Positions 23,259-34,120 of a DNA stretch of 64,000 bases are shown here, piece after piece. The first letter of the stretch is position 1; the number at the start of each line of letters is the position of its first letter. The notes beneath the pieces are model-generated. The model saw only the letters and a program-made list of their open reading frames with translations. It was not told where the DNA came from and made no database searches. The DNA is from Podospora pseudocomata. Lineage: Eukaryota > Ascomycota > Sordariomycetes > Sordariales > Podosporaceae. The position numbers and the translations under genes are program-made. The stretch is taken from assembly GCF_035222375.1 (NCBI RefSeq), contig NC_085887.1, positions 2,703,501 to 2,767,500 on the forward strand, given 5' to 3'.

Positions 23259-26200
23259 GGGCCCCCGATAGTGAGACCAGCCCACTGCTCCTATCGAAAG
23301 GCCTCCAGCACTGCATGTGGCATCCCACTCGGACGCGGGTTGATGGACAGGGTTGCGTGGTGACTCGTCTGCCAGGCTCTCTCAGGAGCCCGGCTGATTC
23401 GACTGCTCGATGATGGGGGGCAGTACATGGTGCCCGGCAGCAGCGCACGGATAATAAACCCACAATCTGATGATTGCGGAACACCCTCATCCTTGGACTG
23501 AACTGGAATCTTGATCATCCCAAGCAGGGGTCGAAACCTATGCAAAGCTGTCCAGGTGACAGGTCGCGGGAACGTGGTGGTCTGGCATCCCAGAGATTAA
23601 AGGGCGTGTTAAGGCCGCACGTTTAAGCCGCAGCCCACTCCGGTGACGCTATGGATCTCTATCAAGCCCACGCCATCGAGACGTTCCCCGCTATACATGC
23701 TTCGCCTGTCTCCTAGCGTCTGTCCTCGACTACGGACTATGTCCTGCAGGGCGGCCGCTCCAGCCGTCTGGCGGTTTTGGAAACAACAGGGCAGCATGGC
23801 TGTTTACGAGATACGGACCGACGGCATGTTTCCAAGCGGAAGAGCATGTCGTTCTGGTGGCTCTAGAGTGGATTCGAAAGCTGCCCGCAGCGTATGCGGC
23901 CATAGGTCCCATTTTCCAAGTGACATTCTGGTTAAACAGCCAGGACACGAGGACATGATAATATCCACGATAATGCTCAGCGAACCGACCCACAGTTGAC
24001 ACAAGTCCGGGTCGACCAAACAGGCAAGCAGTGTAAAAAATAAATGGTAAAAAGGTGGGATATCTGGCAACTCAACCCGGCATCTCAAGTCCTTTGACAG
24101 GTGGGACACTGTGACGGGCGACCCGCTCTATGGGGGAGGGGGAGGGGGGAGCCCCTAAGACACCGCGCAGTACCGAGTCCGATGCCACGCAGTCTGTTCT
24201 TTCCTCTGCACCATCGATCATTGACCGTACCCGCCGATGCACAGCGGGATGGGCTGCTCTCTGCAGGAATGACTTGCTTCTTACAGACGGTGGAGCATGA
24301 CGGTGGCTTGCGAGGTTCTGTCTCTCTCCCGTGTCCTGAAGCTCCTCGGTACCATTCAGGACGGGTTGAGCCCCCTGTCCCCCACATGGATGGATGTTAT
24401 GTTTCATACAGAGTCCGTGAGAGCCACGTGCGGCCATTTCTTTTTTCTTTTTTTTTTCTACGAGAATCTGATATCAGCCTCGTCAACCTCGGGCTTGCCG
24501 GTGTTGACATCGTCTGGAATTTTCTCAGATCATCAAGACCTGCTGGGGGGGTTCGAGGTTGATGGCTGACCCCCAGTTGTTATCACTTTTCTCTAGTGAC
24601 AAGTCAGATATCACACTCCAAACCTCACCAACGTCCCTCTCGTGCCCTGGCATATTGCACCTCCGAACTCGTCTCTCTGTCACCTGTCTCTGCAGATCCG
24701 GAGCGCGTTGGAGAAAAGGTCAAGCATTCGACATGTCTGTTACAGTCTGCCCTAGCGAGATATTAGGGGGATCAACCCCGCCAAAACGTTGACACTAACA
24801 CCGTTCAGCCGGCCCCGCTTTTTACCCTTCTCCAGTCCTTTTTCGGGGGGAAAGTTCTCTTCTAGAATCTTTCCCGTTCGAATCATTCACCTATTTAAGA
24901 GGCGGCCTGTATCCAACAACAACAACAACAACAACAACAACATCTTGGGCGGGTGGTAGATATCTTATTCAGTTCTTATTTACCAACCCTCCCCCACGCC
25001 GTAGATAGTGGGACAAAGAAGCCTCGTTGTTTCCCCTGGCGCCATGACGTTATATTCGCTACCCCGATTCTATACATATCAATATACCACTTATTATGGG
25101 GGAAGGCCAACCCCAACCACCATGGTATGGAGAGAAGAGGAGGGAGTTTGGAAACGCGATTGGTCTTGGTACACAGGGCATTGCTGAAAGGTTTAAGCGC
25201 ATCTATGGCGTGCATGAAATGACTGACAGGGATTTTCATGGTAACCACAAAACAGGCACAAGCAAGAAGGGGGGAGGGGGTTGGAACACACAAGTGCCAC
25301 ATTGGGAAACCCGGCCGTTCCTCATAGGTTGAAACTCGCATCCGCGTACTCTCATTGCGGATGGGGTGGGTTTGTAAGATGTCAAGTTTTCTTCTTCTTC
25401 ATTGTTCTTCTTTGTCGGAGTTTGATGTTGTTCTTCTTCTTCCCCGCGGTATTCGTTACCGTACCTTTGGTGGTGGATAAGGGTGAATTGAATGCCGGGA
25501 AGCCGGAGGAAACCCCGCCTTTCTTTTTGGGGTTCATGAAGTGGAAATAGTGCAAGGATATGAAGAAAAAACAACGCAACCCCGCCCTTATGTATGCTGA
25601 GGCTCTTGGTAGGCTGGTTTTGGTTGGTGTTGGGCATATCGCGATCGGATTTTTCTTGGCAAGAGCAGGTGTATGTTCAGTGTTATGGGGTTTATGGGGG
25701 AGATTGACGACAGAGGGAGGAGGGGTTCATATTGGATCAATTGATAGGTGTATGATAGAGGGGCAATTCCAATGATGAGGTAAGAAGAGATGGTGATACC
25801 TGACATATGATGATGGTAGGTGATGGTGGTGGTGGTGGTGGAGGATGAGAAATCGCGCGCGCCGCGTGTAACAAGGGCGGCTCTGTCATATGCTTTTTTT
25901 TTTCTTGTTGCGTCTCTCGCTTGATGGGTTGTTGCCTTGGTAAAGTATGCTTGAGGTGGACACCTGGCTACCATCATCCCGGCCATGGGGGATGGGATGG
26001 GGAGAGAGGAGAGGGGTGTTGCCTCCTCTAAGCCGAGCAACGACCGACTGTGTTGGTTGGATACGGTAGTGGGATGTGGTGAGGAGACAAAGAGTGGGTT
26101 TGACTGACGGTTGACCGTTGGCGTTGTACTAAAAGGGGAGAGTACTATCTCGGTTTGCTGTTGCGTTTTCTTTTTCTCTTTCCCTCTCTTTGTTTTTCAA

Positions 26201-26303
26201 GATAGTTTCTTGAACTTTTTGTTTACCCAAGACATCCATCTGTTGGAGCATCAACACCACACCACCACCCATCACCAACCTTCCCGCCCTCACCACAGCC
26301 AAA
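23259..26303. other. 3-kb region without a supported gene
   Basis: Only short, composition-driven frames on both strands. It contains a (CAA)n run at 24913-24941, a G-rich block near 24125-24150 and T-rich stretches near 24430-24470. The rightmost part, with pyrimidine tracts and CAACACCACACC-type leader sequence, is probably the promoter and leader of the SET gene. Confidence 0.5.
24913..24941 (+). repeat. (CAA)n microsatellite
   Basis: About nine to ten CAA units in tandem in a region with no supported coding sequence. Confidence 0.85.
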
Positions 26304-27065
26304 ATGTCCCACGTGACCCCCCACTGGCCCCAACCCTCCCACCCCACCATCCAACAAGTCATCTACGCCACCGACGACACCTCCTTCACAACCAAATCCC
26401 TCTCCCTCATCACCCTCCCCCCCTTCGGCCTCTTCGCCAAGCTAGACTTCCCCCCCTGCACCCCCGCCCCCTCCCCAACCTATGCTACCGTCCAGTGCGG
26501 GATCAACTCCCACCTCAACCTCAACTCTGACCTCCTCTACATCAACCACTCGTGCGACCCCTCCCTCATCTTCGACACCACCAACCTCGTCGTCATGGCC
26601 GGACCAAAAGGGCTCAAAGTCGGGGAGGAACTCACCTTCTTCTACCCCTCGACTGAATACGCCATGGCCCAGCCGTTCGACTGCTTCTGTGGAAGCAGCA
26701 GCTGTAAAGGACGGATTAGCGGCGCGAGGGATATGAAGCCTGAGCAGCTGGAGGGTGTGTTTCTCAACGCGCATATTAGGGAGCTGCTGGGGATGAACGG
26801 GACAAAGGGGGGTCAAGATGATGAGACCGCAAAGGCGCTGAGGGAGGTTGTCAGGGTTGCCGAGCGGGCTTTGGACGGGTACTTGGCTGCTAAGGGTGGT
26901 GCTGCCGGCAAGGGGGAGGAAAAGAAAATGAATGGAGTGAAGAAGGTTTTGAACGGGGGTTATGCCAACGGAAACGGGATCGAGATTGAGGCTGAGGGGT
27001 TGAGGGCCAGGGGAACGACGTCACGGGAGCTGAGCGGGGAGATGGGGGGTGATACGAGGGCTTAG
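26304..27065 (+). CDS. SET domain-containing protein (putative lysine methyltransferase)
   Basis: A single exon of 253 residues. The signature SET motif is seen as YINHSCDPSL (about residues 78-87), followed by GEELTFFYPSTEY (about 106-118). A post-SET-like Cys cluster, FDCFCGSSSCKG, follows at about 123-134. SET enzymes transfer methyl groups from S-adenosylmethionine to lysines of histones or other proteins. The protein is short, and the N-terminal SET motif is weakly conserved, so activity is likely but not assured. Downstream of about residue 150 is a helical, then Gly/Asn-rich tail. The sense strand is almost G-free at the start and becomes very G-rich after about 26700, a strong composition switch within one exon. 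The target is unknown. Confidence 0.9.
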   Translation: MSHVTPHWPQPSHPTIQQVIYATDDTSFTTKSLSLITLPPFGLFAKLDFPPCTPAPSPTYATVQCGINSHLNLNSDLLYINHSCDPSLIFDTTNLVVMAGPKGLKVGEELTFFYPSTEYAMAQPFDCFCGSSSCKGRISGARDMKPEQLEGVFLNAHIRELLGMNGTKGGQDDETAKALREVVRVAERALDGYLAAKGGAAGKGEEKKMNGVKKVLNGGYANGNGIEIEAEGLRARGTTSRELSGEMGGDTRA

Positions 27066-27463
27066 GTTGGGGGGATGGGAAGAAAATGAGGGACGGGGGG
27101 ACAGGCTGGTTTTAACACGGCTTGTTGTTTCCTTTGTTTTTCTTTGGATGAGTGAAAGAGAGGATGTCCAACATATCCTTGTTTTGTAGTCGCATTTTGG
27201 CTTTGACAGTTGAACGCATTTTGTTTTTGCCTTATGTTTGCAACTTTGACTTTGATCTCGTAAAATACACAGAGGAGAGTGGTATCATATTTTACATCTG
27301 CCTCCAACTCCCACCAGCCCCTTTCCCAATGCTCACATAACCGCTTGCCAGCACCTATCCCCCTCTTGTTACGCCTGATGTACAATAATCCATAAAGACA
27401 CCCCGCGCATTCATGCATAAGCATAGACATGAAACTCATAATCGCACACTTGCTTCCCCAGTA
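27066..27463. other. Convergent 3' intergenic region
   Basis: About 400 bases between the convergent SET gene and the mitochondrial-protein gene. T-rich with no supported coding sequence; probably the two 3' untranslated regions. Confidence 0.5.
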
Positions 27464-28518
27464 TCACCTCCCCTTCCCACTCCCCTCAAAACAACCCCCC
27501 CTATTCCCCGCAAAAGCAGGACAAGGCGCCCCCCCGTCCCCCCCTCTAAACCCCCCCAACAACCAATCCGTCAACCCTACCACCTTAGCCCCCACCCCCC
27601 TCTCCCACTGCCCCCCCTGCTCAACATGCTCGATAGTATGACTGATTATCCTCCCCTCCGTGTCAAAATCAAAAATAAACAACCCGGTAAACTCTTTGCC
27701 ACTACCCACCCCCTGCGCCGTCCCCACCGGGGCTTTATATTCCGTGTCTACCCCCCCTTGCTTCCCTCCGTCATCTTTCTCCCAAGGCAACCACCCATTC
27801 TTCTCCCCCTTTGCCTTTCCCAACTTTTGCTTTCCCCCCGTGGTCCTCCACCTAACAATCAGCTGCTCCCCAAAAGCATCCTTCGGTCTCGTCTGTCGGA
27901 ACGCGGGGGAGGAGTAGTGAGGGTCTTTGATCATTCGTTCCGAAAGGATTTCCAAGCGGACGTTGCCGACGAGGGGGAGGCGGTTCCATGCTATTGGTGA
28001 CGACAAGAGGGCGGCGATGTAGGAGATTCGGCCTGAGACGGCGGGGAGGTGGGGGTGGGTGGAGGGGAAGAGGTGCAGGGTTATGGAGGGGGAGAGGATT
28101 TCTTGGGGGAGGGGGGAGAGGAGGATGGTGGGGAGGTGGGATTGGAGGGTTCTTAGGGCTGGGAGGGGACAATGTTAGTATGAACTGGGGGAACAAAAGG
28201 GGGAGAGGAAGGGGGAAGTGGCTCACTTTTGCCGAGCTTGACTTTGCGGTCTTTGTCTGGGGGTTTTTGGTCCGGGTCTGCGGAGGAGGGGAAGGATAGC
28301 GGGGGGTGGGAGTGGAAGTTTACTGCGGGTTGGGCCGGTACTGTTGTTGAAAGGGGGCGAGATTGGTGTGGTAGTTGGGATGGTGGTTGTGGTTGTGGTT
28401 GTGGTGGTGAGGTTGAGGGTTGCTGGAGCTGTCTACCGGTTGTGGGAGCTGCGGGAGCTGTCCATGGTGTTGATGCACATGTTGATCGCAGAGCTCGAGC
28501 TCTTGATGGTGTAGACAT
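27464..28518 (-). CDS. Probable mitochondrial protein, possibly Mug163-like
   Basis: Two exons (28518-28227 and 28158-27464) joined across a 68-base GTGAGC...CAG intron give 328 residues. The N-terminus (MSTPSRARALRSTCAST) is Arg/Ser/Ala-rich and free of acidic residues, as in a mitochondrial presequence. A Pro/Gln-rich linker follows. The core contains SPSITLHLFPSTHPHLPAV, then ISYIAALLSSPIAWNRLPL and VGNVRLEILSERM, and later FTGLFIFDFDTEGRIISHTIEHVE. This pattern recalls a fungal mitochondrial family named after the fission-yeast meiotic gene mug163, but the match is from memory and unproven. The last 80 residues are Gly-rich and the sense strand is G-rich there. Gene structure is well supported; the function is unknown. 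Confidence 0.78.
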
Positions 28519-29630
28519 TGACGGTTGGATATGGCAGAGTGATATTATAGTCCTCAATCGGTGAGTGCTGCTGGCGGCGTAAAGTATAGAAGACGGATTG
28601 TGCCGGGTTGGTGGTGCTTGTCGGAATGATGTCAGTGTCCGAATTTCTTTTGCGGCGCTGGCGATGAACGGCTGTCGGCGCTACACTCCATTGCCATGTG
28701 GTCCTGGCGCTGTGCTCGGAGCGGGGCTCTCGGATAAGACGATAAGTGAGAGATGCAACATGTCATGTCTGAGAGATAATCTTTTTGTAGACCTTAAGAA
28801 ATAAATTGGAATCATGGAAGTCTCACAGGACGCTCTTTGGCCTCTGTATCATATCTATGCAGAGGCAGAACAGAATGGCTTGTGTGCTTTGTGATGTGGC
28901 TCAAACGCACTGATGGTGCCATCCGAGACATACAACAGCACGCCCCAAGAAGCCAGCATCTCGTCCCGCTGGCCATGTGGAAAGTCAGTCGACGGCAAGC
29001 TCGGTAAAGATGCGCTGGAAACCATAGAAAAAAGAGCAACTCCTGACCGGGCGGAATATTTTGGGTTCTGGCAGCTGATGACGATATCAGTCAGGCGGCA
29101 ACCCTCTGGAAAGATCCCGCTGTCTAAGAGTTAATTAGAGACAGCCCAGAAAGACAGCCCACTTGACGGTGGCACAAAACTGTAACTTCCAGAAAATATT
29201 TATTTGAAAAGATACAAGCCCCCAGTTTATGTTCGTTCCACCAACACCTCCTCGTCTTGCTCATCGCCTTGCTCATTCCGCCGTCTTTGCTCGCGATCAA
29301 CAGTTGATAGGTACGCATGATACAGTGGTGTCGAGTACACCGCCCAGCCGATAAGCATCACGTGAGCCGCCCCCTAGTAGGCCCCTGCGTTTTGTCTCCA
29401 GCAGTCCAATCAAGTTGGGTCCACCCCCAGTTGTTCTGACGCCCTGACGCAGCCTTTCCAAGAGACGCCGACCGACCTGCTGCCTTCTACACATCATCAA
29501 CCTTCTCTCAACTGCTGTCGGCGCGAACCGTACCCCGAGCCCCTCCATCATCACCATTACCACCACCACCACCACCGTCGAGCCGATTCCTCATCCTGAT
29601 ATCCACCCATCGCTATCACCGCTGCCCACC
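28519..29630. other. Divergent promoter region
   Basis: About 1.1 kb between the leftward mitochondrial-protein gene and ypt1. The last part has pyrimidine tracts and a short (CAC)n run near 29555-29577 in the presumed ypt1 leader. No other gene is supported. Confidence 0.5.
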
Positions 29631-30646
29631 ATGAATCCCGAGTAGTGAGTTGAGCCCAAGCCACCGACCCCTGCCGTCTGCCGCCCTCTTGTCGCTTTGT
29701 TTGCCTGCTAACCACCGCCTCTGTCAGAGTGTCTCTCCCACGACTGTCTTACTGGTCACGCCCCTGCAGTTCTACGGCCAGTCCCTTGCGTACAGCCCCT
29801 TCTAACGTCACACCAGATACGACTATCTCTTCAAGCTCCTCCTCATCGGAGACTCCGGTGTCGGAAAGTCTTGCTTGCTCTTGCGGTTCGCCGACGACAC
29901 CTACACCGAGTCCTACATCTCCACGATTGGCGTTGACTTCGTATGCGTTCCCAAAAACAACCGAAACCCCACCAGCAGCGGCTAACCCGTATGTAGAAAA
30001 TCCGGACGATCGAACTCGACGGGAAGACCGTGAAGCTCCAGATTGTATGCCCCCCCCTTGCCCGAAAGAGAACGATGGGCAACAGCAGCGCCGGCTAACT
30101 CGAAAGCTACAGTGGGATACTGCCGGCCAAGAACGCTTCCGCACAATCACATCCTCATACTACCGTGGCGCGCACGGCATCTGCGTCGTCTATGATGTTA
30201 CCGATATGGACAGCTTCAACAACGTGAAGCAATGGCTCCAAGAAATCGACAGGTACGCCACCGAGGGCGTTAACAAGCTCCTGGTTGGCAACAAGAGCGA
30301 TATGGCGGATAAGAAGGTGGTTGATTACCAAGTCGCAAAGGTAAGGCTCACATTTCCCCGCAACTGTCGGGATCACATGCCTCGGGACCTTGTTGGCCCC
30401 CGCAGCAACAAGGTGTGCATCGTGCTGACCCGTGGCGTTTTGTAGGAATTTGCCGACAGCTTGGGCATCCCATTCCTCGAGACATCAGCAAAGAACGCCA
30501 GCAACGTCGAGCAGGCTTTCTTGACCATGGCTCGCCAGATCAAGGAGCGCATGGGCAGCAGCATTGCCACCAATAACACCAAGGCGAACGTCAACGTGTC
30601 GCCTGGACAGGGTGTCTCCAACAACCAGTCCGGTGGCTGCTGCTAA
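29631..30646 (+). CDS. ypt1: Rab GTPase Ypt1 (Rab1)
   Basis: Five exons (29631-29641, 29817-29940, 29997-30044, 30113-30340, 30446-30646) encode 203 residues, the usual Ypt1 length. The first exon carries only MNPE plus two bases of the last codon. Splicing yields [18 protein letters not shown], the canonical Ypt1 start. All G motifs are present: P-loop GDSGVGKS, switch [24 protein letters not shown] and ETSAK. The C-terminal Gly-Gly-Cys-Cys is the site for double geranylgeranylation. Ypt1 controls ER-to-Golgi transport and early autophagy at Golgi and pre-autophagosomal membranes. Intron 1 is long (175 bases) next to introns of 56-105 bases. A Gyp5-type GAP gene lies about 8 kb downstream. 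The identification is firm. Confidence 0.97.
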
Positions 30647-30770
30647 ACGATAATTTTGTCTCCTTAGCGTTGTGCGCCGTTGTTGTTTCTGGGGCGTTGG
30701 GACGGTTTTCTTGCATCGGATGGGCCGGATATGGTTAGATCTGCGGGAGCCGTGTGTGAGGGAAGGTTTT

Positions 30771-30796
30771 CTGTCTGTCTGTCTGTCTGTCTGTCT
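30771..30796 (+). repeat. (TGTC)n microsatellite
   Basis: About six tandem TGTC units in the presumed 3' untranslated region of ypt1. Confidence 0.85.
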
Positions 30797-31730
30797 ACCT
30801 ACTCCGTGTGGAATCTACGCCGGGCTGTTGTTGGTTGGGCAAGTTACGCTTCTTAGGAAGTGATTTGGAATTCGCCATGGGAAACTACGCGGCTCTTTTT
30901 GGCTGGACTTCAGATATGACTCCTAGACAGCCGCAGAGGAGAACGCCAGCATGAAAATGGCAAAGGACATATCACAAGGGGGGTTAATAACTCTTTGGCA
31001 CGGCCCAGAAGGCGCACAGCAGAACGGGAAAGAGGTGGGCGGACCCGAACAGGAACAGTACTGAATAGGGAGGTTTGCGGTTGGGCCTTTTTTTCTTCTT
31101 TTAATTTCCTTTGATGTCGTGTTTCTGCCATTGCTATTACCTACTACAGCTCTTTTTATGTGCGTCAGGTCCTGTCTGTGTCTGTGTTTTGTTGATTTGA
31201 GTTTGGGCATAACAAGGGTTCATTACATGACTAGGTTTTGTCTAAGTAATACGGAACTCTGGCTTATCCATGTGATTTGTGTGTGTGTGTGAATTTGACC
31301 GCAGGTATTGTTTTGCTCCTGCGGCTTATTGAGATGCAATATTCGTGTCGTGCTCTTTCAACCGATGACGAGCTTTGAGAAGACTGAAGACAGTAAAGAC
31401 GATGAGGAAATCGGTACACAAGAAAAATAATCGTCACCGGTTTTAGGCTTCTAACCAAATGCTCACTGGAACGAAACACTCGATACTGCATTTACGAACA
31501 CAGTTCAAAGACTTCTTGGATATCAACTGAACCCTAGAGAAACGCTGTTATATAAACTCCTTAAAAATGGAAGAACTCCTTCTTGATAAACATTCGCAAA
31601 TCCTCCAGCGACAATGCGTCCAAAATCATATCTTCATAAACCAGGTCCAAACTATACCCAAAACGCTTCATGAAATTCCAGAAAAGTAAGCAAAAGAAAA
31701 CACCTCACTCCTGCTTTTTGGGTATCACTT

Positions 31731-31734
<4 letters not shown>

Positions 31735-31801
<67 letters not shown>
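31735..31801 (+). repeat. (TC)n dinucleotide microsatellite, about 33 units
   Basis: An uninterrupted TC run of about 66 bases, the longest pure simple repeat in the window. Being homopurine-homopyrimidine with mirror symmetry, it could adopt triplex (H-DNA) structure. It probably varies in length between isolates. It is not coding. Confidence 0.95.
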
Positions 31802-31803
<2 letters not shown>

Positions 31804-32115
31804 CTCCACCTGGCAGATTATGTCGTTGCTTGATAGTCGCCTTCTTCTGCGTCTTCGCCCGCAACCTAACAAGGTGCGGATGTCGTGTTTGGTGGTTGTT
31901 GTTTACTTTTTGTGTTGTTGGTTCTTTGGGCTTCTTTCGCTTGATATAAGTGTGGTGTTTGTGGTGTGGTATAATTTACGAGCGGTGTTGTTTTTTTGTG
32001 TGAATCCGACGGAAGCCAGTGTGAAGTGGTTCATTTGTGGTGACCGGTCGCTTTCCGTTTCATGACCCGGTGCATGCTGTGGTCTCATTCTGTCAATTAT
32101 TGACCATGGCCACTC

Positions 32116-32313
32116 TCACTTCTGGGATGAACTGCTGAGGAGTGGTGTGCTCGAGACTATGCTGGAGATGCTCGTCTTCCTCTTGAGCTTGTTGAGGAGG
32201 GAGCTGCTGGTGCTGCCGTAGAGTGATCTTGGTTGTTGTTGTTGGGGCTGGGTTTGTGGTGGGGAGTAGTGGTGGCCTAGGCCGTTGAAGCAGCGGGAGC
32301 AGGGGCAGCTCAT
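32116..32313 (-). CDS. Possible 65-residue Cys-rich small protein
   Basis: The frame starts at ATG 32313 in an AAA-ATG context and ends at TGA 32118-32116. The protein begins MSCPCSRCFNGLGHHYSP, with three Cys in eight residues and two His. A Gln-rich stretch follows, then LLNKLKRKTSISSIVSSTPLL. A TATATAA box lies on the same strand at 32492-32486, about 173 bases upstream, a credible promoter spacing. There is no signal peptide. The CPCxRC plus HH pattern could bind metal, but no known family is recognised. The frame has protein-like order (Cys cluster, basic patch, Ser-rich tail) rather than simple repeat bias. Expression evidence would settle it. Confidence 0.5.
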   Translation of the reverse strand: MSCPCSRCFNGLGHHYSPPQTQPQQQQPRSLYGSTSSSLLNKLKRKTSISSIVSSTPLLSSSSQK

Positions 32314-34120
32314 TTTCGAGTTTGTGTTCCTTGTATCTTCCTTGAGTGAGGAGTGGGTGGTGAAGGTGTGGTGTGGTGTTGAGGAACGGTGTTCTTGGTG
32401 TTCTTGAAACTTTGAGAGACTTTCTGATAGTCTGAGAAGCGTATAATGGAAGGATAAAACAACAAATAAGACGATTTCGCCCAAGTTATATAGATCTTCG
32501 AAAAGACCTGAAAAGATGAGTCCTGCGCTCAAGCCAAGGGTTAAACGTGGCACAGTGACTAACACCTCCAGGGTTGTAGGTGCATCCGTGACTAACACCA
32601 GTCCCTGTCTTCCTCTTGGCACACTGGATCTCGAGGTGGATAACGAGTCCGTGTAAGTGCTGAAGCCCTTTGCCACTTTTTCCCGAATGTCGAAGAGAAA
32701 AGAGAAACCGAACTCCGAAAAAGAAGGGAAGGATATGTAGGGAAGATATATAAGAGGACAGAATTCATCCCATGCAGGTCCAGCCGTGCGTGTGTGTGTG
32801 TGTGTGTCCAAGCACATGCAGCACACCCCAAATCAAATCCCGCCCAACCCAACTCCAAACCAACCTTCCTCCATCAGGCGACATCCCGAGTGTCGCCCGC
32901 ATCTTTGGACTTCTCGCCAAGAAAGGCAAAGTCATTCGACTAACACCCACCACCCACCCCATCCACATCTAGCCACAGCAGTTACCTATCAGTCGCCCAT
33001 CAGTACCCAATGACAAGTCTTGTTATATATCGAAGCTGGTATCAAATCCACAGTAAGATTTGTTACATAAGTCCTAGTTATCTTATCGATATCATCATTT
33101 CTATCTACAACAACACCATCAAATTCACCATCTCCGCCATCGTGAACATCAACCCCCCTTTCAACCTCTTGCGTGAATTTACAACACCAAAAATCCCCCC
33201 CCCTCACCCCTCCCCTCCCCCTCAAAAGCTTGGAACTCACCATTCCGCCCGACCGGTCCAGCGGTGAATGGCCTGACAAAAAGCCCCCAAACCCAAGAAA
33301 TCTCACCATCCTACCTTGAACAAGAAAGTTACCCCAAGTTTTTATTTTCCCCGCATTTTCACCTCAACCACCAGCCCCCTCATCCCAACGAGATGGACAA
33401 AACCACCCCGTCTTTCCTCAAGTGAGGGGAGCCCTTTTACCAATTTACCCCGGATTCTAGAGCGCTCTCGACCCATTGGCATCCACGTCCCCGCGTCCTG
33501 TGAAGCGCCTCAGCCGCAGTTAATATCGATATCTCGTTGGTAGTATCCAAATCAGCAGAAAGATCTAGACCGAATTCTCTCAAATTGAGATGGCAAAAAA
33601 GATCCCCCCCCCCCAGTGTCAGATGGGAAGATGTGGCATGTCTGTTGGTCGTTATCTGTCGATCATATAACATCAGCTATGTCCCCCCTCCAAAGACATG
33701 GCATGCCTTACATCCAATCATTCCCACCCCAGTCACACAGACATCTCTCAACAGCATATGTACACAGCCAAAAATGAACGACAACGAAAAATACCATTTG
33801 TAGGTAACTCTATGCCATTCCCTTCCACACCAACCCCCCCTTTGGCCCTCCCCAACCCAATGTGCAAAAGTAGGTCATGCATATTACCACTTCTTCTCCC
33901 ACTCCCTCAAAAAAAAAAAAAAAAAGAGAACGCTCTGAACACAAAATGGTGTGGTTAACACATACTTTGCAAAAAAAGACGAACAACAAAATACAAGTGT
34001 GGCCTGGTCCCCTTTGAAAACCAACCGTCGACCCCCCTTTCCATTCCCATCCAGTCTATTTGAATCAACCCTTTAGGAACCGAGCTAGGAACCGCCTAGT
34101 GTTTAAGATATATACATACT
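32314..34120. other. Intergenic region, no further gene supported
   Basis: This contains the promoter of the small Cys-rich frame, a GT run at 32787-32807, C-rich segments near 33195-33215 and 33606-33615, and an A17 run at 33909-33925. Its right end carries the 3' flank of the succinyl-CoA ligase gene. The frames here follow base composition only. Confidence 0.5.
32486..32492 (-). promoter_or_regulatory. TATA box for the small Cys-rich gene
   Basis: TATATAA on the minus strand, about 173 bases before the ATG at 32313 of the small Cys-rich frame. Assignment rests on motif and distance only. Confidence 0.4.

Larger units (their letters stand above)
30647..32115. other. Intergenic region with TGTC and TC microsatellites
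   Basis: This holds the ypt1 3' flank with a TGTC run (30771-30796), T-rich segments and the long TC repeat at 31735-31801. No coding sequence is supported. Confidence 0.55.
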
